A stretch of DNA of 64,000 bases from the NCBI RefSeq assembly GCF_001509585.1, contig NZ_LNCI01000003.1:124001-188000 (forward strand), in the 5' to 3' direction. The stretch is from Tropicimonas marinistellae. GTDB lineage: Bacteria; Pseudomonadota; Alphaproteobacteria; Rhodobacterales; Rhodobacteraceae. Within the stretch, counting starts at the first letter, position 1, and each line of letters starts with the position of its first letter. Both the position numbers and the translations under genes were made by a program. The notes under the pieces are model-generated. The model worked only from the letters and a program-made list of their open reading frames with translations, did not search any database and was not told where the DNA came from. Of the stretch, positions 41,684 to 50,690 are shown in pieces.

Positions 41684-44392
41684 ATGTCGTTCAATGCGCT
41701 CGTCGCCATTTCGCTTGCCTATGTCGCCTTCCTGTTCGCCGTCGCCTATTTCGCTGAGCGGCGCACGCGGCGAACGGGGGGCGGTTGGTTAGGCTCGCCG
41801 CTGGTCTACACCCTGTCGCTGTCGGTCTATTGCACCGCGTGGACCTTCTACGGTGCCGTCGGCTATGCCGCGCGGTCAGGGCTGGAGTTCATCACGATCT
41901 ACCTTGGCCCGACGCTGGTGTTCACGGGCTGGTGGCTGCTCTTGCGGAAACTGGTGCGCGTGGGACGCAGCCAACGGATCACCTCGATTGCCGACATGAT
42001 CTCCTCGCGGTACGGCAAGTCGAATGCACTCGGTGTGCTGGTGACCGTCATGGCCGTTGTGGGCACCACACCCTATATCGCGCTTCAGTTGCAGTCCGTT
42101 ACCCTTTCATTCGGGGTGTTCGCCGAAACGGAGGCCGAGACCTGGACGCCGTCCAATCCTGCCTCGACCGGGCTTTGGGTCGCCTGCGGCCTGGCGCTGT
42201 TCACAATTCTCTTCGGGACGCGGAATCTCAACACGAACGAACGCCACTACGGCGTCGTTATGGCCATCGCGGTAGAGGCGGTGGTCAAGTTGCTGGCACT
42301 CATGGCTGTCGGATCGTTCGTCGTCTGGGGGCTGGCCGGGGGACCGGCGGACATACTCGCCCGGATCGACGCTTCTCCCATCGCGGGCTGGGAGATCGTG
42401 CCGGCGCGATGGGCTGGTTTGATCTTCACCTCGGCCGCCGCGATCCTCTGCCTGCCGCGGATGTTCCAGGTAATGGTGGTGGAAAACGCCGACGAGGCGC
42501 ATCTTGGCGTCGCCTCTTGGGCATTTCCGCTATATCTCTGCCTGATGAGCCTTTTCGTGGTGCCGATTGCCGTGGTCGGACTCGCCACCATGCCGGAGGG
42601 AGCCAATCCGGACCTCTTCGTACTGACGTTACCGCTCCGCGAGGAATGGCATGGTCTTGCCGTGTTCGCCTTTCTCGGCGGGTTCTCATCGGCAACCTCG
42701 ATGGTTATCGTGGCGGCGCTAGCGTTGGCGACCATGGTCTCCAACCATATTGTCATGCCGCTTTACCTGTCGCGCCAGAAGGACGGCGCAACCATGGCCG
42801 GGGATGTGCGGCGAGTGGTCTTGCTGGCGCGGCGGTTTTCCATCGGAGCGGTATTGTCCCTTGGCTATCTTTACTACCGGTTCTCAGGCGGCTCGGCTGC
42901 ACTTGCCTCGATCGGTCTTATTTCGTTTGTCGGGGTCAGCCAGGTGCTTCCGGCACTGCTTGGCGGGTTGTTCTGGCGGGGAGGTACACGGGTTGGCGCG
43001 GCGGCAGGGCTGATTACCGGCTTCACCATCTGGGCCTACACGCTGTTTCTGCCGAGTTTCGGCGATGCCGGTCCAATGAGCGAGGTCATGATGGCTCATG
43101 GGCCGTTCGGGATCTCCTGGCTGCGGCCCCAAGCGCTCTTCGGTATCGCCGGGATGGACCCGCTGATTCACACGGTGTTCTGGTCGATCTTGCTGAACAC
43201 GATCGCATATTGCGGCTTCTCCATCGCGTCGTTCCCGACGCCGTTGGAGCGGTTGCAGGGGGCGCAGGTTGTCAATGTGTTCGAACACACGCTCGGCGCT
43301 CGTGGTTGGACGCGGGGCAGCGCCCGGGCGGAGGACCTGTTGATGATGGCTCAGCGGATCCTTGGGGCTTCGGATGCGCAAGCCCTGTTCCAGTCCGAGG
43401 CCGCGTCCCAGGGCAAGGCGGGGTACTTACCCGATACGACCCCGGAATTTCTTGCCCGCCTGGAGAGGGAACTCTCCGCCAGCGTCGGCGGTGCGACGGC
43501 GCACGCCATGGTCGGGCAAATCGCTGGTTCGTCGTCCGTCCTGGTTGAGGATCTCATTCGTGTCGCGGACGAAGCGCAGCAGATTTTGGAGTATTCCAAC
43601 CGGCTGGAGGCCCAGTCGGAGGAACTGGAGCGCACCGCGCGCCAGCTGCGGGAGGCCAACCAGAAACTCACCGAAATCTCCATCCAGAAAGATGCGTTTC
43701 TGAGCCAGATCAGCCATGAACTGCGCACACCCATGACGTCGGTCCGTGCATTTGCGGAGATACTGCGCGAGGGTGATCTGAGCGAGCAGGAAACGGTCCG
43801 CTACGCTGGCATCATTCACGACGAAGCCATTCGCCTGACACGATTGCTCGACGATCTTCTGGATCTCAGCGTTCTGGAGAATGCCCAAGTGAGCCTCACG
43901 CTCGGGCCGGCGCGCTTGAACGAGCTGATAGACCGGGCGATTGCGGCTACGGGTGCGATGACGGAGGTACGTGCGCAAGACGGATTGCAGGTGTTCCGCA
44001 ACCCGGCGGACGAGCAAATCGATCTTGTCACGGACGCAGACCGACTGACGCAGGTGTTCATCAACCTGATCGGTAACGCGAAGAAGTATTGCGATGCGGA
44101 ATGGCCGCAACTTCAGATTCGCGTCCGGCGACTCGCGGGGCGGGCGGTGGTCGACTTCATCGACAACGGCTCGGGTATTCCGGACCGGAGCCAGGACATC
44201 ATCTTCGAAAAGTTCTCCCGCCTGTCCGACCAAGCCGCCGCCGGCGGCGCGGGTCTTGGCCTTGCAATCTGCCGGGAAATCATGGTGCGCCTTGGTGGCG
44301 CGATCGAGTACCTGCCGGGGCAGGGCGGCGCGGCATTCCGGGTGAGTGTACCGCTGGCAGAAGGGGCGGGGTCCGCACGCGCTGCCGAATAA
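41684..44392 (+). CDS. SSS-family transporter/histidine kinase fusion (CbrA-like)
   Basis: A 902-residue protein. Residues 1-510 are a sodium/solute-symporter-like domain with about 13 transmembrane helices (YGAVGYAARSG, ITSIADMISSRYGKS). A linker and coiled coil follow (about 590-670, EYSNRLEAQSEELERTARQL). The kinase has phospho-acceptor H678 in SHELRTPM, N-box INLIGNAKKYC, G1 DNGSGIP and G2 GLGLAIC. The layout matches CbrA, which senses or transports carbon and nitrogen sources. The receiver at 40873 is its likely partner. Substrate unknown; the ScfR-like regulator nearby suggests organic acids. Confidence 0.92.
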   Translation: MSFNALVAISLAYVAFLFAVAYFAERRTRRTGGGWLGSPLVYTLSLSVYCTAWTFYGAVGYAARSGLEFITIYLGPTLVFTGWWLLLRKLVRVGRSQRITSIADMISSRYGKSNALGVLVTVMAVVGTTPYIALQLQSVTLSFGVFAETEAETWTPSNPASTGLWVACGLALFTILFGTRNLNTNERHYGVVMAIAVEAVVKLLALMAVGSFVVWGLAGGPADILARIDASPIAGWEIVPARWAGLIFTSAAAILCLPRMFQVMVVENADEAHLGVASWAFPLYLCLMSLFVVPIAVVGLATMPEGANPDLFVLTLPLREEWHGLAVFAFLGGFSSATSMVIVAALALATMVSNHIVMPLYLSRQKDGATMAGDVRRVVLLARRFSIGAVLSLGYLYYRFSGGSAALASIGLISFVGVSQVLPALLGGLFWRGGTRVGAAAGLITGFTIWAYTLFLPSFGDAGPMSEVMMAHGPFGISWLRPQALFGIAGMDPLIHTVFWSILLNTIAYCGFSIASFPTPLERLQGAQVVNVFEHTLGARGWTRGSARAEDLLMMAQRILGASDAQALFQSEAASQGKAGYLPDTTPEFLARLERELSASVGGATAHAMVGQIAGSSSVLVEDLIRVADEAQQILEYSNRLEAQSEELERTARQLREANQKLTEISIQKDAFLSQISHELRTPMTSVRAFAEILREGDLSEQETVRYAGIIHDEAIRLTRLLDDLLDLSVLENAQVSLTLGPARLNELIDRAIAATGAMTEVRAQDGLQVFRNPADEQIDLVTDADRLTQVFINLIGNAKKYCDAEWPQLQIRVRRLAGRAVVDFIDNGSGIPDRSQDIIFEKFSRLSDQAAAGGAGLGLAICREIMVRLGGAIEYLPGQGGAAFRVSVPLAEGAGSARAAE

Positions 44393-44498
44393 GGCGCGCA
44401 ATCAGACCCGCCTTAACGGTTTGCCAAGAGACTCCGGCGCATCTTGATTCTGAAAGGTTCCGCCGCGGTCGCGCGCGCGGATGAGGGATGACGTCGCA

Positions 44499-45737
44499 AT
44501 GAGCGAGCAAGAAGCGCAATCGGTGCTTCGGCGCATGGCTGCCGCCGGGCGGGACGCTGCCCCGGGCGGTCAAGCCGTATTGCCCGCCCGCGCGCTCGCA
44601 TCCGGTCTCAGCAAGGCGGCTGAAGCCTCGATATCCATGGCCGTGCTTGCCACGGCGACGTCGGAGCGGGTGGGAGGACTTCCCGACATCCTTGAAACGG
44701 TGCCCGAAGGCGGCCTGATCGCGGTGCTCGAAGGGCCGGGAGAGACGCAGGGCCTCATGTGTTTCGACCATGCGCTGCTGTCTGCCGTGATAGAGATGCA
44801 GATGACGGGAGGAATTGCTCCCAGGACGCCGCCGACCCGCCCTGTGACCCGAACGGACGCGGCCCTTGCAGCGGATCTGATCGACGCAGCGCTTCGGGAA
44901 TTCGAAGCACCGCTCCTTGGGCGGCAGGAGGCACGCTGGGCGGCGGGGTTCGGGTACCATAGCCATCTGGAAGGCATTCGGCCTCTTGGACTGATGCTGG
45001 ACGAGGTCGACTATCGGATTTTCGGACTGGAACTGGACCTGGAACAAGGATGCCGTGCGGGAAACCTCATGCTCGCCTTGCCGGCGGAGGGTCAGGGTGC
45101 TGTCGGCGAGCCGGTGGATCGTGCGGCCAGACCGGAACGCGATACCCTATGGCAGACCGAGTTCGGAGAGGCTGTCATGGGCGCAGGCGTGCGTCTTCAG
45201 GCGATAATGCACCGCGTCAAGCTTCCCTTCGATGAGGTTGCACATCTCGAGGTTGGTGACGAAATCCCGCTTCCCGCAATCAGTATCGACCGCGTGCGCC
45301 TAATCGCGGCGGGCGGGCGGACCTGTGCTATGGGGCGCCTTGGTCAGAGCCGCGGGAATAAAGCGATCCGCATCGGGTCACTTGGAGATGCTCCGCCTGC
45401 GGGTGACACTCGTCGGGCCACTTCAATTGCGCTGCCTGGAGAGACCTCCGGCGACATCGCAGGCCTCGATCCGGTACCCTTCGCGGAGATGTCTTCCATG
45501 CCTGGCGAACCGGACGTGTCGGCGCTTGATACGGTCGCGCTGCCTGGCACCGATCTGGTGAGTGATGAGGGACCCAATCTGGCGAATCCACCTGCCGTTG
45601 ACGTCGCGGAGCTTTCAAACGACGACGGCGGGTTGCCCGATCTATCCGACCTTCCCGGTCTTTCCGATCTGCCTGACCTGCCGGATCTGCCCGATCTTCC
45701 AGACCTGCCAAGCCTTTCCTCGCCGCCGGAAAGCTGA
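44499..45737 (+). CDS. FliM/FliN-family (SPOA domain) protein, solitary
   Basis: A 412-residue protein. The N-terminal 200 residues resemble a degenerate FliM middle domain (ADLIDAALREFEAPLL, GLMLDEVDYRIFGLELDLEQG). A SPOA/surface-presentation-of-antigens domain is visible at about 225-300 (LQAIMHRVKLPFDEVAHLEVGDEIPLP). The last 110 residues are acidic and end in tandem LPDL/LSDLP units (about 380-410). FliM/FliN proteins form the flagellar C-ring, but no flagellar gene lies in the window. The start is uncertain between ATG 44499 and 44481. Confidence 0.75.
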   Translation: MSEQEAQSVLRRMAAAGRDAAPGGQAVLPARALASGLSKAAEASISMAVLATATSERVGGLPDILETVPEGGLIAVLEGPGETQGLMCFDHALLSAVIEMQMTGGIAPRTPPTRPVTRTDAALAADLIDAALREFEAPLLGRQEARWAAGFGYHSHLEGIRPLGLMLDEVDYRIFGLELDLEQGCRAGNLMLALPAEGQGAVGEPVDRAARPERDTLWQTEFGEAVMGAGVRLQAIMHRVKLPFDEVAHLEVGDEIPLPAISIDRVRLIAAGGRTCAMGRLGQSRGNKAIRIGSLGDAPPAGDTRRATSIALPGETSGDIAGLDPVPFAEMSSMPGEPDVSALDTVALPGTDLVSDEGPNLANPPAVDVAELSNDDGGLPDLSDLPGLSDLPDLPDLPDLPDLPSLSSPPES

Positions 45738-45800
45738 ATGGACGCTGAAGGAGCGACGGTGTCGAGACTTCCGGCAGACATCGCGTGACGCCGCCAAAGT

Positions 45801-46229
45801 TCACTCGATGCGCGCGGCAATCTCCAATTGCTCACGAAGGTGGTTTAGCGGGTAACCTGCACGCATTGCCGCGTTTATCAGCGTATCCGGCGCGGTCGAA
45901 CGGGCGGCGCCAAACATCCAGACCACGGTGGATCGGGTGCCTGACGCGCAATAGGCGAGCACGGGCCCATCCGAATTCGCGATTGCGTCGCGCTGCAGGC
46001 GAACAGCCTCGCGGCCGACATCTCGGGAGTCGATGGGATTGTCGACGAAGGTCAAGTCAACCTGTTCAGCCGCCGCGCGAACCATTTCCGCGCGCAAGAA
46101 CGGCGGAATCTCATCGTCCGGCCGGTTGCAGATGATGGTCCGGAACCCGGCCGCCACAATAGCGGGCACGTCCTCCGGCGTGATCTGTGGCGAGACCGCG
46201 TAGGTCTCGGAAAGGGGGCGAATATCCAT
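45801..46229 (-). CDS. DUF442 (Blh/TIGR01244-like) phosphatase or sulfurtransferase-type protein
   Basis: A 142-residue protein with a phosphatase-like fold. It begins VSPQITPEDVPAIVAAGFRTIICNRPD and has the P-loop YCASGTRST (nucleophile C94, R99). The Cys-x4-Arg loop length is typical of the DUF442 branch found in Blh beta-lactamase-like fusions and sulfide-metabolism operons. Substrate unknown. It converges on the SPOA-protein gene and is divergent from the DksA-like gene. Confidence 0.88.
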   Translation of the reverse strand: MDIRPLSETYAVSPQITPEDVPAIVAAGFRTIICNRPDDEIPPFLRAEMVRAAAEQVDLTFVDNPIDSRDVGREAVRLQRDAIANSDGPVLAYCASGTRSTVVWMFGAARSTAPDTLINAAMRAGYPLNHLREQLEIAARIE

Positions 46230-46492
46230 GGCTCTCCATCCTCTTCTTTGGCTCCGGGGTCAAGGCGCCGGACGGGTCCTGGCGGAGCCGGTCGCAACGG
46301 CCAGGCCGCGAAGACCGTTTTGGCGGCGAAGATCGGTCGCCGCGCTCAATCGCTGGTGCGACCTGTTGCGCTAGCGCCGCTGCACCATGATCCAGCGTAG
46401 TTCCCGGCTGCTGGCATTGATTTGCGTCAATGACGAAAACAGGTGGGGCGCGTAGCGTGTCAGATCGGGAACCTGCAGATAGGAGAACAAAA

Positions 46493-46822
46493 ATGGTTGC
46501 GGTTCTGGAACGTAAGGCGCAACTGGAGGCGCGTCTTGCGGCATTGGAAGAGAAGTTGCGCGAGATCGACGAGGAACTCGACAGCCATCAATCGCGGGAT
46601 TGGGAAGAACTCGCGGTTGAGCGCGAGACCGACGAGGTGCTTGAGGGGGAAGGGCGCGCGGGCAAGGTCGAGATCGCGGCTATCCGTGCGGCTCTTCGGC
46701 GTATCGAGGAGGGCACCTACGGCGAATGCGTCCAATGCGGCGAGGACATTTCCGAGGCGCGCCTCGACGTCCTCCCGTTCACGCCATTCTGCGCGGCATG
46801 CGCCAACAAGCTTCATAAATAG
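46493..46822 (+). CDS. DksA/TraR-type C4 zinc-finger protein
   Basis: A 109-residue protein. The N-terminal coiled coil (about 5-40, ERKAQLEARLAALEEKLREID) is followed by a C4 zinc finger CVQCGEDISEARL...FCAAC (about 82-104). Proteins of this size can bind the RNA polymerase secondary channel like DksA, but the conserved tip Asp-x-x-Asp-Ala of true DksA is not evident. It may therefore be a DksA-like paralogue or a short TraR-like form. ATG 46493 has AGGAG 8 bases upstream. Confidence 0.88.
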   Translation: MVAVLERKAQLEARLAALEEKLREIDEELDSHQSRDWEELAVERETDEVLEGEGRAGKVEIAAIRAALRRIEEGTYGECVQCGEDISEARLDVLPFTPFCAACANKLHK

Positions 46823-46933
46823 GTTTCGGACGTCAGTTCGCGGCTCGGTCAATCAGTGTCTTGCCACTCGGGCGCACGACGGGTTTGATCGCGGTGTCTG
46901 GTCGGTTAGGAAGGCCGGAGGCAGGAGCAGCGC

Positions 46934-48991
46934 ATGGCGGTTCTTCGAATGGAAGTAGAACGGATCGGACCGGTGGCGCTGCTGGCGCTCGGCTCCGCTG
47001 TCCTTGATGCGCCACTTCGAGCCCAGATCATGTCGACCTTGGACGCGCTCGAGGACGATGCCGACGTTCGCGCAATCGTCCTGGTGTTGCCGGCCTGCGA
47101 TGCAACCGCAGCAACGCTCGATACCTCGCCAGAGACCACGCCGGCTCTGGCCGATCTGTGTACGACGTTGGAGGCGTTCGGCCGGCCGATTGTCGCGGCG
47201 TTGACAGGGTGTGCCAGCGGGACGTTGGCGGAACTCGCGCTCAGCGCGCATTTCCGTCTTCGTGGGGAAGGGCCGTGCCTCGCGCTATCCGCAATCGAGA
47301 CCGGTACGCTGGAGGGCGGCGGTGCGACGCAACGGTTGCCGCGACTGGGTGGTGCGGCTTTCGCGCTCGAAGCTTTGCTTGGTGGAACCCCACTTTCCGC
47401 CGAGGCGGCCTGTACGGCCGGAGTTCTGGATGGCGTGGTTCAGGGTGACGTGATCGAGGCGGCGTTGTCCCTTGCGGAAAAACTTGCACAGGCTGATGCG
47501 CCTCCACGGCCGGCACGCCTACGCAACGAGGCATTGTCGGACCGGGCCGCGTTCCATGACGCTGTGGAGACAGCGCGAAAACGGTACGACACACCTCCGG
47601 CAAATCGGATCATCGAATGCGTTGAGGCGGCGCTCGTGCTGCCCTTCGATGCCGGGGTCGCATTCGAGCGTGCGGCAGCCGAGGCACTGCGGCAAGCGCC
47701 GGAGGCGGCAGCTTTGCGCCATGTGGTTTCAGCCGAACGCAAGGTGGCCGCGTCGGTTGAGGTAACGGCCAACCCGCTACCGATCCGCCATGTCTCGGTC
47801 CATGCCGGCGACACCACCGCGGCACCTTTCGCATTGGCACTGCTGCGGGCCGGCGTCGAGGTCACGGTTGCCGAGCATGCACCGGGTCGGGAAATGTTGT
47901 CGCGTATCGGGGAAGAGTTGGCGCGCGATGTGGCAGACGGCCGGTGTGACGAGGCCACACGGCGCGCGCACCTGACCCGGTTGCACGCAGGTCGGTCTGG
48001 TGGGGGGGCATGCGGAGATCTGGCCTTGCGTTTCATGGCGCAGGACGGGCGTGTGCCGCGATTGATGTGCCATCCTTCCGGCGGGCCCGAACCGATCCGG
48101 GTCACAGTCGTTCCGGCGGATGATCCGCTTGATGTCGCAGCAGAGGTGAATGGCACGGAGTTGCACCTGGCAATGACCGAGCGGTTTCGACCGGGGAGCC
48201 TGGCGGAACTCCTGCCCGGTGTCGCGTCCTCCCCTTCCGTCGTTTCGTCGGTAACCGGGCTGTTGCGGTTGATCGGGGCCTTTCCCATCGTGTCGGGACA
48301 GTCGACTTTGTCCATTGCCGGTGTGCTGACGTCGCGGCTTCGTACGGCGGCTGATCATCTGTTGGAAGACGGTGCCACGCCGCAATCGATAGACGCAGCG
48401 CTTGAGGCGGCCGGTTATTCACTGGGGCCGTATCGACGGCTCGACTGCGAAGGGTTGAGCGGCGTCCACCGTCGCCGGCGCGCGCGGGCCGAGATGCGCG
48501 ATCCGCGCGACCGCTACGTGCCAGTGCTGGACCGGCTCTGCGCGACCGGCCGCTGGGGCAAAGAGGCGGGGCAGGGGTATTATGATTATCCGGACGGTAT
48601 TCCGGAGGGGCTTGCTTCGGGCGCGGTCGGGCGCATCGTGCAGGACGTACGCAGCGCTGCCGGGGTCGCCCCACGCCCGATATCGGCCGCTGAGATTGTG
48701 GATCGATGTCAACTCGCGCTGATCTCGGCCGGTTTTTCGGCGCTCGGAAGCGGCGTGGCGAAGTCTCCGACCGATGTCGACCTTGTGGCGGTCCACGGTC
48801 TTGGATTTCCCCGAAGCCTTGGGGGGCCAATGTATCAAGCCGGTCTGCTCGGGCTGGCGGAGGTGCATGGCAGGCTCTTGGAGCTTGCGCAGCGGGCGGA
48901 CGCGCGGTTCTGGGCACCGCCGCGGTTTCTGGAACGCATGGTGGTGCGTGGAGCGGCGTCAGGTTTTCCCCACGGCGCGCCAGCGGCCTGA
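46934..48991 (+). CDS. FadB-like enoyl-CoA hydratase/3-hydroxyacyl-CoA dehydrogenase with eroded active sites
   Basis: A 685-residue intact frame with the order crotonase fold (about 1-185), Rossmann domain (about 270-450) and two HAD C-terminal domains (about 455-680, including GKEAGQGYYDYPDG and GLGFPRSLGGPMYQAG). The expected oxyanion-hole AGAD is replaced by ATAATLD, and the GxGxxG loop of the dehydrogenase by VHAGDTTAAP. The catalytic-His motif HFFSPA is replaced by ERFRPG, and GFxxNR is missing. The fold appears retained but both activities look lost or changed. No beta-oxidation thiolase is adjacent. Confidence 0.8.
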   Translation: MAVLRMEVERIGPVALLALGSAVLDAPLRAQIMSTLDALEDDADVRAIVLVLPACDATAATLDTSPETTPALADLCTTLEAFGRPIVAALTGCASGTLAELALSAHFRLRGEGPCLALSAIETGTLEGGGATQRLPRLGGAAFALEALLGGTPLSAEAACTAGVLDGVVQGDVIEAALSLAEKLAQADAPPRPARLRNEALSDRAAFHDAVETARKRYDTPPANRIIECVEAALVLPFDAGVAFERAAAEALRQAPEAAALRHVVSAERKVAASVEVTANPLPIRHVSVHAGDTTAAPFALALLRAGVEVTVAEHAPGREMLSRIGEELARDVADGRCDEATRRAHLTRLHAGRSGGGACGDLALRFMAQDGRVPRLMCHPSGGPEPIRVTVVPADDPLDVAAEVNGTELHLAMTERFRPGSLAELLPGVASSPSVVSSVTGLLRLIGAFPIVSGQSTLSIAGVLTSRLRTAADHLLEDGATPQSIDAALEAAGYSLGPYRRLDCEGLSGVHRRRRARAEMRDPRDRYVPVLDRLCATGRWGKEAGQGYYDYPDGIPEGLASGAVGRIVQDVRSAAGVAPRPISAAEIVDRCQLALISAGFSALGSGVAKSPTDVDLVAVHGLGFPRSLGGPMYQAGLLGLAEVHGRLLELAQRADARFWAPPRFLERMVVRGAASGFPHGAPAA

Positions 48992-48998
48992 TGTGCCC

Positions 48999-49214
48999 TC
49001 AGGCCAGGATTACGCCAACGACAACCATCATCAGGCCGACTGCAGAAACCGCAAGCGAGCCGAGGTTCCACACCACCACTTTCTGCAGTCGCTCCCGCAT
49101 TACCGCGTCCTCCAGTCCTTGCCTGCGCGCCCGCGCAACCGAGACGACGCATCCGATGATCCCTGCTAGCCCCACCAGCGAAATCGCAGCGCCGATCCAG
49201 ATCAGAAGTTCCAT
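48999..49214 (-). CDS. Small two-helix membrane protein
   Basis: A 71-residue protein with two hydrophobic helices (LLIWIGAAISLVGLAGIIGCVV and VVWNLGSLAVSAVGLMMVVVGVIL) joined by a basic loop (RARRQGLEDAVMRERL). GGGAGG lies 4 bases before ATG 49214; ATG 49238 is an alternative that adds 8 residues. Function unknown. It converges on the FadB-like gene with 7 bases between stops. Confidence 0.65.
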   Translation of the reverse strand: MELLIWIGAAISLVGLAGIIGCVVSVARARRQGLEDAVMRERLQKVVVWNLGSLAVSAVGLMMVVVGVILA

Positions 49215-49355
49215 CACACCTCCCACAAGCCGTCCCATCGTCCGCGCTATCCTCTCTTGCGGGCAGGCGCAACCGGTCTTGCGGGCCGAGGCGGGGCCTT
49301 ATAGGACAGGGCTTCTGTAGGGCCATGCGAGCACCACGATAGGACAGAGGCAGTC

Positions 49356-49640
49356 ATGAGCGACATTCCCAGCGAGAGCGGCAGCACCGCCGCGAGTGAT
49401 GCGACATACAAGGTTGCAGCCGGCGAGTTGCGGCAGTTCATAGAGCGGTTCGAACGTCTCGAAGCCGAGAAAAAGGACATTGCCGAGCAACAGAAGGAAG
49501 TGATGGCCGAGGCCAAGGCGCGCGGCTATGACACCAAGGTCATGCGCAAGGTTATCGCACTGCGCAAGCGCGAGCCGGACGACATCGCCGAGGAAGAGGC
49601 CGTGCTCGAGATGTACAAGGAAGCGCTTGGGATGAGCTGA
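49356..49640 (+). CDS. gapR: GapR (DUF2312) nucleoid-associated protein
   Basis: A 94-residue, helical, charged protein. Its DUF2312 core (VAAGELRQFIERFERLEAEKKDIAEQQKEVMAEAKARGYDTKVMRKVIALRK region, residues about 20-70) matches the alphaproteobacterial GapR family. In Caulobacter, GapR binds AT-rich and overtwisted DNA ahead of polymerases and helps chromosome replication. It is nearly universal in the class, which supports the assignment. Spacing and overlap with flanking genes suggest a separate transcript. Confidence 0.95.
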   Translation: MSDIPSESGSTAASDATYKVAAGELRQFIERFERLEAEKKDIAEQQKEVMAEAKARGYDTKVMRKVIALRKREPDDIAEEEAVLEMYKEALGMS

Positions 49641-49797
49641 TGCGCATCTCGGGTCAGGATTCACGCCGGGCCTGCAGGCTGCTCCCAAAGAACGGCGCGT
49701 ACACAACCCATGCGGGTGGGCGCCCAATTTCCGTCCTCAATCTTCGCGAAAATGCCGCCTCGGCCCTGTGCGGAGGCCACGATTTCAATGTCCCTTC

Positions 49798-50388
49798 ATG
49801 CGCGAGTTATGGTTCGCGGTTGAGGGTTGCGACGTGGCGAGGGAAGAGCGTTCGAGTTTCTGGACGACCGGAATCTGGGTCATGCTGCGCTATCTCGCGC
49901 TGCCAATCCTGATTTGCGTCGGGGTCTATCTTCTGGCGGGGCCGACCAAGCGCGCGCAGATCCATGCACGGCTGGCAGCAATTGCAATGCCCGTGACCGA
50001 GGCGGTTGGCGCATTTCTCGGCCGTTCCGAGGCATTGCAGGCGCGCGTCCACGTGAAGGAGCCGGATATCAGTGCCGACACTGGGAAGCTTCGGCTGTCT
50101 GACCTTCCCGTGGCCGCGGTCGTCCCGGTCGTCAATCTTTCCGACTTGCCGGAAGTCGAAGGTACACGGCATGTGAACCTGTCGGATCTTCCTGAACCGG
50201 TCGACAACACTGTCTATTTCTTGACGGACAAGCCGCAGCGCGAACTGGCCGTGGCACGTTCCATTCGTCCAGTTGTTCGCCCCTCGAACCTCTCAGGAAC
50301 TGTCCCCATCGTGCCCGGACCCGACGCTATTGCAGCTGAATCCACGCAACCGCTCCGGTTTACGACTTTCAACGGGTTATCGAATTAG
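49798..50388 (+). CDS. Membrane-anchored protein with triple LSDLP motif, function unknown
   Basis: A hypothetical protein of about 196 residues with one hydrophobic segment (MLRYLALPILICVGVYLLAG, about residues 29-48) and a long hydrophilic C-terminal part. Three near-identical motifs, RLSDLP, NLSDLP and NLSDLP, recur at about 20-residue intervals (about 100-145), alternating with hydrophobic or acidic spacers. I know no family for it. The start is unclear: ATG 49798, GTG 49768 or ATG 49882 are possible and none has a clear Shine-Dalgarno. The motif suggests repeated short contacts with a partner protein. Confidence 0.5.
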   Translation: MRELWFAVEGCDVAREERSSFWTTGIWVMLRYLALPILICVGVYLLAGPTKRAQIHARLAAIAMPVTEAVGAFLGRSEALQARVHVKEPDISADTGKLRLSDLPVAAVVPVVNLSDLPEVEGTRHVNLSDLPEPVDNTVYFLTDKPQRELAVARSIRPVVRPSNLSGTVPIVPGPDAIAAESTQPLRFTTFNGLSN

Positions 50389-50443
50389 CCCTCGGCCTCC
50401 GCACGCTGTGGATGCGATGAACGAGCCCGAGACCTTGGGCGGA

Positions 50444-50680
50444 TCAGTGAACGTTGACCGGGGTCAGGTCGTTCTGGCGGGCGAGGACAAATGCCAACTT
50501 GCGGCCGCGGACCAGAGCGAGCCGTTGACCCTGCGCGTCATGTACGGAGTAGAGATCTTCCACGCCTTCGGCCTGCTGTTGCAGCTCTTTCGGAAGGTCG
50601 CTTACGTCAACAGGACGGACGTAAACGATGGGTTTCGTCTCCGGTGTCGGCGCATCGCCGAGCGGGTGCTTGTGATCCAT
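50444..50680 (-). CDS. DUF1150 family protein
   Basis: A 78-residue protein with the DUF1150 core IVYVRPVDVSDLPKELQQQ and GQRLALVRGRKLAFVLARQNDLTPVNVH. The family is short, alphaproteobacterial and uncharacterised, and typically sits next to a small heat-shock gene, as here: only 10 bases separate it from hsp20. AAGGAGG precedes ATG 50680 by 5 bases. It is most likely expressed with hsp20 from the RpoH-like promoter at 51170-51198. Confidence 0.88.
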   Translation of the reverse strand: MDHKHPLGDAPTPETKPIVYVRPVDVSDLPKELQQQAEGVEDLYSVHDAQGQRLALVRGRKLAFVLARQNDLTPVNVH

Positions 50681-50690
50681 TCCTGCCTCC

